Positions 60,180 to 64,000 of a DNA stretch of 64,000 bases are shown piece after piece. The notes under the pieces were generated by a model. That model was not told where the DNA came from and searched no databases. It saw nothing but the letters and a program-made list of their open reading frames with translations. This DNA comes from Phytopseudomonas straminea (GTDB lineage: Bacteria; Pseudomonadota; Gammaproteobacteria; Pseudomonadales; Pseudomonadaceae): assembly GCF_900112645.1 (NCBI RefSeq), contig NZ_FOMO01000003.1, positions 310,001-374,000 of the forward strand. Reading direction: 5' to 3'. Numbering within the stretch: the stretch's first letter is position 1; each line of letters starts with the position of its first letter. The position numbers and the translations under genes were made by a program.

Positions 60180-61079
60180 ATGGACAAGCAGATTCATAGA
60201 GGCACGCTGGAAATGGTCGCCGCCATGCTCATTTCCGGCACCATCGGCTGGTTCGTTCTGCTCGCCGGCCTGCCGGTACTCGAGGTGGTGTTCTGGCGCT
60301 GCGTGTTCGGTGCGCTGGCCCTGCTGGTGGTTTGCGCCATGCTCGGCTTCCTGCGCCCGGGCCTGCTCAGCCGCTATACGGCGATGCTGGCGGTGGTCAG
60401 CGGGGTGGCCATCGTCGGTAACTGGCTGCTGCTGTTCGCCTCCTATTCCCGCGCCTCGATCGCCATCGGTACCGCGGTCTACAACGTGCAGCCGTTCATG
60501 CTGGTGATTCTGGCGGCACTGTTTCTCGGTGAGAAACTGACCCTGCAGAAGCTCGCCTGGCTGTCGATCTCGTTTCTCGGCATGCTGGCCATCGTCAGCG
60601 CCCACGGCAGCGTCGGGCAGGGCGGCGGCGACTACCTGACGGGCATCGCCTTCGCCTTGGGCGCGGCCTTTCTGTACGCCGTGGCCGCTCTGATCATCAA
60701 GAAGCTCAAGGGCGTTCCGCCGCACCTGATCGCGCTGATCCAGGTGAGCGTTGGCGTGCTGATGCTGGCGCCGCTGGCCGACTTCACCACGCTGCCCCAG
60801 GGCCAGCAGAGCTGGTCGATCCTGCTCACCCTCGGTGTGGTGCACACCGGCGGCATGTACGTGCTGCTCTACGGCGCCATCCAGAAACTGCCCACGGCCT
60901 TGACCGGCGCGCTGTCCTTCATCTACCCGATCGCGGCGATTGCCGTCGACTGGGTCGCCTTCGATCACCAGCTCAGTGTGCTGCAGTGGCTGGGCGTCGC
61001 GGCCATCCTGCTGGCAGCGGCGGGGATGCAGCAGGGGTGGAGTTTGCGCGCCTGGAGGTGGGGAAGCGTCAGCCAATGA
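60180..61079 (+). CDS. EamA/DMT-family exporter
   Basis: A 299-residue protein with ten hydrophobic helices and two EamA repeats: the first with MLISGTIGWFVLLAGLPVLEVVFWRCVFG and GTAVYNVQPFMLVILAALFLGEKLT, the second with GIAFALGAAFLYAVAALIIKKL and LSFIYPIAAIAVDWVAF. Such transporters export amino acids or metabolites. The second of two adjacent ATGs (60177, 60180) is used here because AAGGAG then lies 7 bp upstream. Paired with the divergent Lrp-type gene. Confidence 0.88.
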   Translation: MDKQIHRGTLEMVAAMLISGTIGWFVLLAGLPVLEVVFWRCVFGALALLVVCAMLGFLRPGLLSRYTAMLAVVSGVAIVGNWLLLFASYSRASIAIGTAVYNVQPFMLVILAALFLGEKLTLQKLAWLSISFLGMLAIVSAHGSVGQGGGDYLTGIAFALGAAFLYAVAALIIKKLKGVPPHLIALIQVSVGVLMLAPLADFTTLPQGQQSWSILLTLGVVHTGGMYVLLYGAIQKLPTALTGALSFIYPIAAIAVDWVAFDHQLSVLQWLGVAAILLAAAGMQQGWSLRAWRWGSVSQ

Positions 61080-61103
61080 AGCCTGGCGCTCGCGTCATTT
61101 GCC

Positions 61104-63107
61104 TCAGTGCGGCGCCTGGCGTCGCGCGGTTTTCAGCAGATCTTCCGGGCTGATATGGCCAACCACCTGGGCTGCCGCGCTGCCCGGTTGCGGCAGGTCG
61201 AGGATATGGCCCTTCATCTTGCCGATCACGTGCATCTCGCACGGCTTGCAATCGAACTTCAGGGTCAGCACCTCGTCGCCGTGTACCAGTTGCATCGGTG
61301 CGACCTTGGTCTTTACGCCGGTGACGCCCTTGGCCTGTTTCGGACAGAGGTTGAAGGAGAAGCGCAGGCAGTGCTTGGTGATCATCACCGGCACTTCGCC
61401 TTCTTCTTCGTGAGCTTCGTAGGCGGCGTCGATCAGTTGCACGCCGTGGCGATGGTAGAACTCGCGGGCCTTGTGGTTGTAAACGTTGGCCAGGAACGAC
61501 AGGTGCGATTCCGGGTACACCGGCGGCGGGTTGCTCTCGGCCTTGCGCCCACCACGAGGATGCGCGGCGACGCGGGCTGCGGTCAGTGCCTCGATGGCCT
61601 CGCGGCGCAGGCTTTTCAGCTGCGAGTTGGGCACGAAGAACGCCTGCGGCGCGTCCAGCTGCACGCCCTGGGCGTGGTAGATGGTGGTGCCCAACTGGGT
61701 CAGCAGGTCACGCAGACCATCGAGCGCTTGTTCCGGCTTGTTGGCCACGCCAAACGGGCCGGGCAGGGCGACGTCGACGCTGATGCCTTCCTCGCTGGTG
61801 GCGGTGAGCTTGAGTGCGTCTTCGCGCAGCTCGGCTTTCCAGTTCACGCCGATCCGGCGTTCGGCGCTGGTGCGCTGCAGCGCTTGCTGCCAGTTATGGT
61901 CGAGGTTGCGCGACAGCGGATGATTGGGGCGCAGACGAAACAGCCCTTCGGGCATCTCGTTGGGCTCGACGCGGTAGCGATAGCGCTTCTCGCCATCCTC
62001 TTCGAACTCACCTTTGAGTTCGGCGATGTTGGCGCGGAAGCCGACGACCTCGCGCTTGACCAGCACGTTGAGACCGTCGCCGTTGGACAGCGGCTCATGG
62101 GTGACGGCGATCAGGTCGCGCTTGTTCACCTTCTCGACCTGGCCGACAGGCAGCCCGGTGAAGGTCGGCGAGTCGAAGGCGCCGATGTCCACCTTGCGCT
62201 CGGTGACGAAGTAGTCGGTGCTGCCGCGGTGGAAGGTCTTGTCCGGGTCGGGCACGAAGAAGTGTGCGGTGTGGCCGCTGGAGGCGCGGGCCAGGTCCGG
62301 GCGATCCTCGAGAATCGCGTCGAGCTCGCGGCGGTAGTGGGCGGTGATGTTCTTCACGTAGGCCACGTCCTTGTAGCGACCCTCGATCTTGAACGAGCGC
62401 ACGCCGGCCTCGACAAGGGCGCGCAGGTTGGCGCTCTGATTGTTGTCCTTCATGGACAGCAGGTGTTTCTCGTAGGCGATCACGCCGCCTTTTTCGTCCT
62501 TGAGGGTGTAGGGCAGGCGGCACGCCTGGGAGCAGTCGCCGCGGTTGGCGCTGCGCCCGGTCTGGGCGTGGGAGATGTTGCACTGGCCGGAGAACGCCAC
62601 GCACAGCGCGCCATGAATGAAGAACTCGATGGCTGCATCGGTTTCATTGGCGATAGCGCGGATTTCCTGCAGGTTCAGCTCGCGGGCCAGCACCAGCTGG
62701 GAGAAACCGGCCTGGTCGAGAAATTTCGCGCGGCCCAGGGTGCGGATGTCGGTTTGGGTGCTGGCATGTAGCTCGATGGGCGGAATGTCCAGGTCCAGCA
62801 CGCCGAGGTCCTGCACGATCAGCGCGTCCACGCCCGCGTCGTAAAGCTGGTGGATCAGCGTGCGCGCCGGCTCCAGCTCGTCGTCATGCAGGATGGTGTT
62901 GATGGTGGTGAAGATGCGCGCGTGATAGCGACGGGCGAACTCCACTAGCTTGGCGATATCGGCCACCTCGTTGCAGGCGTTGTGCCGAGCACCGAAGCTC
63001 GGGCCGCCGATATAGACGGCGTCGGCGCCATGCAGGATGGCCTCGCGGGCGATCTCGACGTCGCGGGCAGGGCTGAGCAGTTCCAGGTGGTTCTTGGGCA
63101 AGGACAT
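61104..63107 (-). CDS. rlhA: 23S rRNA 5-hydroxycytidine C2501 synthase (U32 family)
   Basis: A 667-residue peptidase-U32-family protein closely matching E. coli YdcP/RlhA, which hydroxylates C2501 of 23S rRNA, supported by iron and prephenate. Diagnostic segments are LELLSPARDVEIAREAILHGADAVYIGGPSFGARHN, ELHASTQTDIRTL, FIHGALCVAFSGQCNISHAQTGRSANRGDCSQACRLPY (conserved cysteines), EKHLLSMKDNNQSANL and C-terminal MITKHCLRFSFNLCPKQAKG and FDCKPCEMHVIGK. The cysteine set fits an Fe-S cluster. A monocistronic gene, convergent with the EamA gene. Confidence 0.95.
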   Translation of the reverse strand: MSLPKNHLELLSPARDVEIAREAILHGADAVYIGGPSFGARHNACNEVADIAKLVEFARRYHARIFTTINTILHDDELEPARTLIHQLYDAGVDALIVQDLGVLDLDIPPIELHASTQTDIRTLGRAKFLDQAGFSQLVLARELNLQEIRAIANETDAAIEFFIHGALCVAFSGQCNISHAQTGRSANRGDCSQACRLPYTLKDEKGGVIAYEKHLLSMKDNNQSANLRALVEAGVRSFKIEGRYKDVAYVKNITAHYRRELDAILEDRPDLARASSGHTAHFFVPDPDKTFHRGSTDYFVTERKVDIGAFDSPTFTGLPVGQVEKVNKRDLIAVTHEPLSNGDGLNVLVKREVVGFRANIAELKGEFEEDGEKRYRYRVEPNEMPEGLFRLRPNHPLSRNLDHNWQQALQRTSAERRIGVNWKAELREDALKLTATSEEGISVDVALPGPFGVANKPEQALDGLRDLLTQLGTTIYHAQGVQLDAPQAFFVPNSQLKSLRREAIEALTAARVAAHPRGGRKAESNPPPVYPESHLSFLANVYNHKAREFYHRHGVQLIDAAYEAHEEEGEVPVMITKHCLRFSFNLCPKQAKGVTGVKTKVAPMQLVHGDEVLTLKFDCKPCEMHVIGKMKGHILDLPQPGSAAAQVVGHISPEDLLKTARRQAPH

Positions 63108-63291
63108 GGCTTTTCTTTATAGGCAGCGAGGAACTGCAGGCGACGCAGCGCTCCTCTTGGGGCACGGTTTGGCGCGCATTGTACCGGGCCATCGCCGCCT
63201 CGGCACCCGTGATGTGCCGGACGGCTGGTGAGGCTGTCGGCGGCCGGCCATCTGTGGGAAAGTAGCGGCCTTTTTTCTGAGGGCGTTTGCG

Positions 63292-63939
63292 ATGGATAAC
63301 AGAGGGCTCGAAAAGCTCGATCAGTTGTTGCTCAAGTATGGCAACGACGACTCGATTCTTTCCGCCAGCGAACTGGACGGTTATTTCGCGGCCATCGTGT
63401 CCGGGCCTCGGCAGATCGATCCCGGCATCTGGTATCCGCACATCTGGGCCGAACAGTTGCCCAAATGGGCCAACGACAAGGAAGGCGAGCGTTTCACCAA
63501 GCTGGCCGTCGAGCTGATGAGCGAAGCTGCCTACATGCTCGGCGAGGAGCCGGACGACTACGAGGCCATCTTCCTGGCCGACGACAATGGCATGGGCGAG
63601 AAACTCATCGTCTCGCAGTGGTGCGCCGGTTATCTGCGCGGCGCCCAGGTGGCGGGCTGGATCGATGCCGAGCTGCCCGAGACGCAGCAGACAGCACTGG
63701 CGAACATCACCCTGCACGGCAGCGAAGAGGGCGTCGATGCGCTCAACGCCATGTCCGATGAGCAATACGACGCCTCGGTCGCCACCGTCGAGCCAGCGGC
63801 CCTGGCACTGTACGACTACTGGCAGCAGCATCTGGAGCCGGTGTTGCCGGTTCGCCGCGACGAGGCCAAGGTTGGTCGCAACGACCCGTGCAGCTGCGGC
63901 AGTGGCAAGAAGTACAAACAGTGCTGCATGCGTAGCTGA
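63292..63939 (+). CDS. YecA/UPF0149 protein with SEC-C zinc motif
   Basis: A 215-residue protein: an N-terminal UPF0149 helical domain ([69 protein letters not shown]) and a C-terminal SEC-C motif [19 protein letters not shown], a zinc-binding CxCx8CC tail as in SecA. E. coli YecA is reported to interact with SecA or ribosomes. Last gene in the window, followed by about 60 bp of intergenic sequence. Confidence 0.9.
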   Translation: MDNRGLEKLDQLLLKYGNDDSILSASELDGYFAAIVSGPRQIDPGIWYPHIWAEQLPKWANDKEGERFTKLAVELMSEAAYMLGEEPDDYEAIFLADDNGMGEKLIVSQWCAGYLRGAQVAGWIDAELPETQQTALANITLHGSEEGVDALNAMSDEQYDASVATVEPAALALYDYWQQHLEPVLPVRRDEAKVGRNDPCSCGSGKKYKQCCMRS

Positions 63940-64000
63940 GCAGCTGATTCAGGAGGGTGCAGGGCGAGGCGGTGGTTCATCCGCGCTGCCGAACAGCCCA

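Overview
The window is 64 kb of GC-rich chromosomal DNA from a gamma-proteobacterium, almost certainly a Pseudomonas. The evidence is a complete liuRABCDE leucine catabolic operon, RlhA, ZapE, SotB and MdaB orthologues, a BdlA-like PAS-PAS-MCP sensor, the small acidic protein that Pseudomonas annotations call 'HPr-related', and Pseudomonas-type REP palindromes (TGTGGGAGCGGGC... and GTAGGAGGGGCTTTAGCC...). I see no rRNA, tRNA, CRISPR array, phage or insertion sequence. Both ends are cut: the left end truncates a PrpF/GalD-type tautomerase gene, the right end is intergenic.

Layout. 1-3.4 kb: organic-acid block (tautomerase 3' end, DctA-type symporter, CitMHS transporter). 3.5-4.8 kb: three small genes, each with a clear terminator. 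4.9-11.8 kb: liuR and liuABCDE, taking isovaleryl-CoA to acetoacetate and acetyl-CoA; a perfect 13-bp hairpin sits between liuA and liuB. 12-13.6 kb: FKBP lipoprotein, an AT-rich gap with DnaA-box-like sites, and a DUF1232 protein. 13.6-16.3 kb: a bdcA-like SDR and an MFS exporter divergent from a TetR repressor. 16.3-24.6 kb: mixed housekeeping genes (thiolase, LpxL, patatin, ZapE, acetyltransferase, TauE-type exporter, beta-propeller).

25-34.9 kb is an accessory uptake and catabolism block. A single minus-strand run encodes a Liv-type importer (binding protein, LivH, and LivM-LivG-LivF fused into one 830-residue protein), a cytosine-deaminase-like amidohydrolase, and an SsuABC/NMT1-type importer. 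A GntR/FCD regulator and an NTF2-like protein flank it. The substrate is unknown. Repeated TTGCTAGCAA palindromes at the liv promoter and near the regulator are candidate operators.

34.9-38 kb: macrodomain hydrolase, C39-like cysteine-peptidase-fold protein, pyridoxal kinase and small exported proteins. 38.2-44.1 kb: a complete ribose operon rbsBACRKD with a recognisable promoter and a 14-bp LacI-type operator. 44.1-46.6 kb: a degraded island with a small orphan gene, a frameshifted gene, a PQQ-like beta-propeller and a nonsense-interrupted gene remnant, bounded by repeats.

46.6-52.9 kb: a six-gene operon (binding protein, phosphodiesterase/phosphatase, two permeases, ATPase, HAD phosphatase) divergent from a GntR/UTRA regulator. 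Each promoter side carries one near-perfect TGGTCTAGACCA operator, pointing to regulated import and intracellular dephosphorylation of an organophosphate or phosphonate. The regulator's 3' end is duplicated downstream around a repeat-rich insert. 53.6-64 kb: SotB exporter, acetyltransferase, MdaB, ABM monooxygenase, a HELLH exported protein, DoxX-like and DCC proteins, the BdlA-like sensor, an Lrp/EamA divergent pair, RlhA and a YecA/SEC-C protein.
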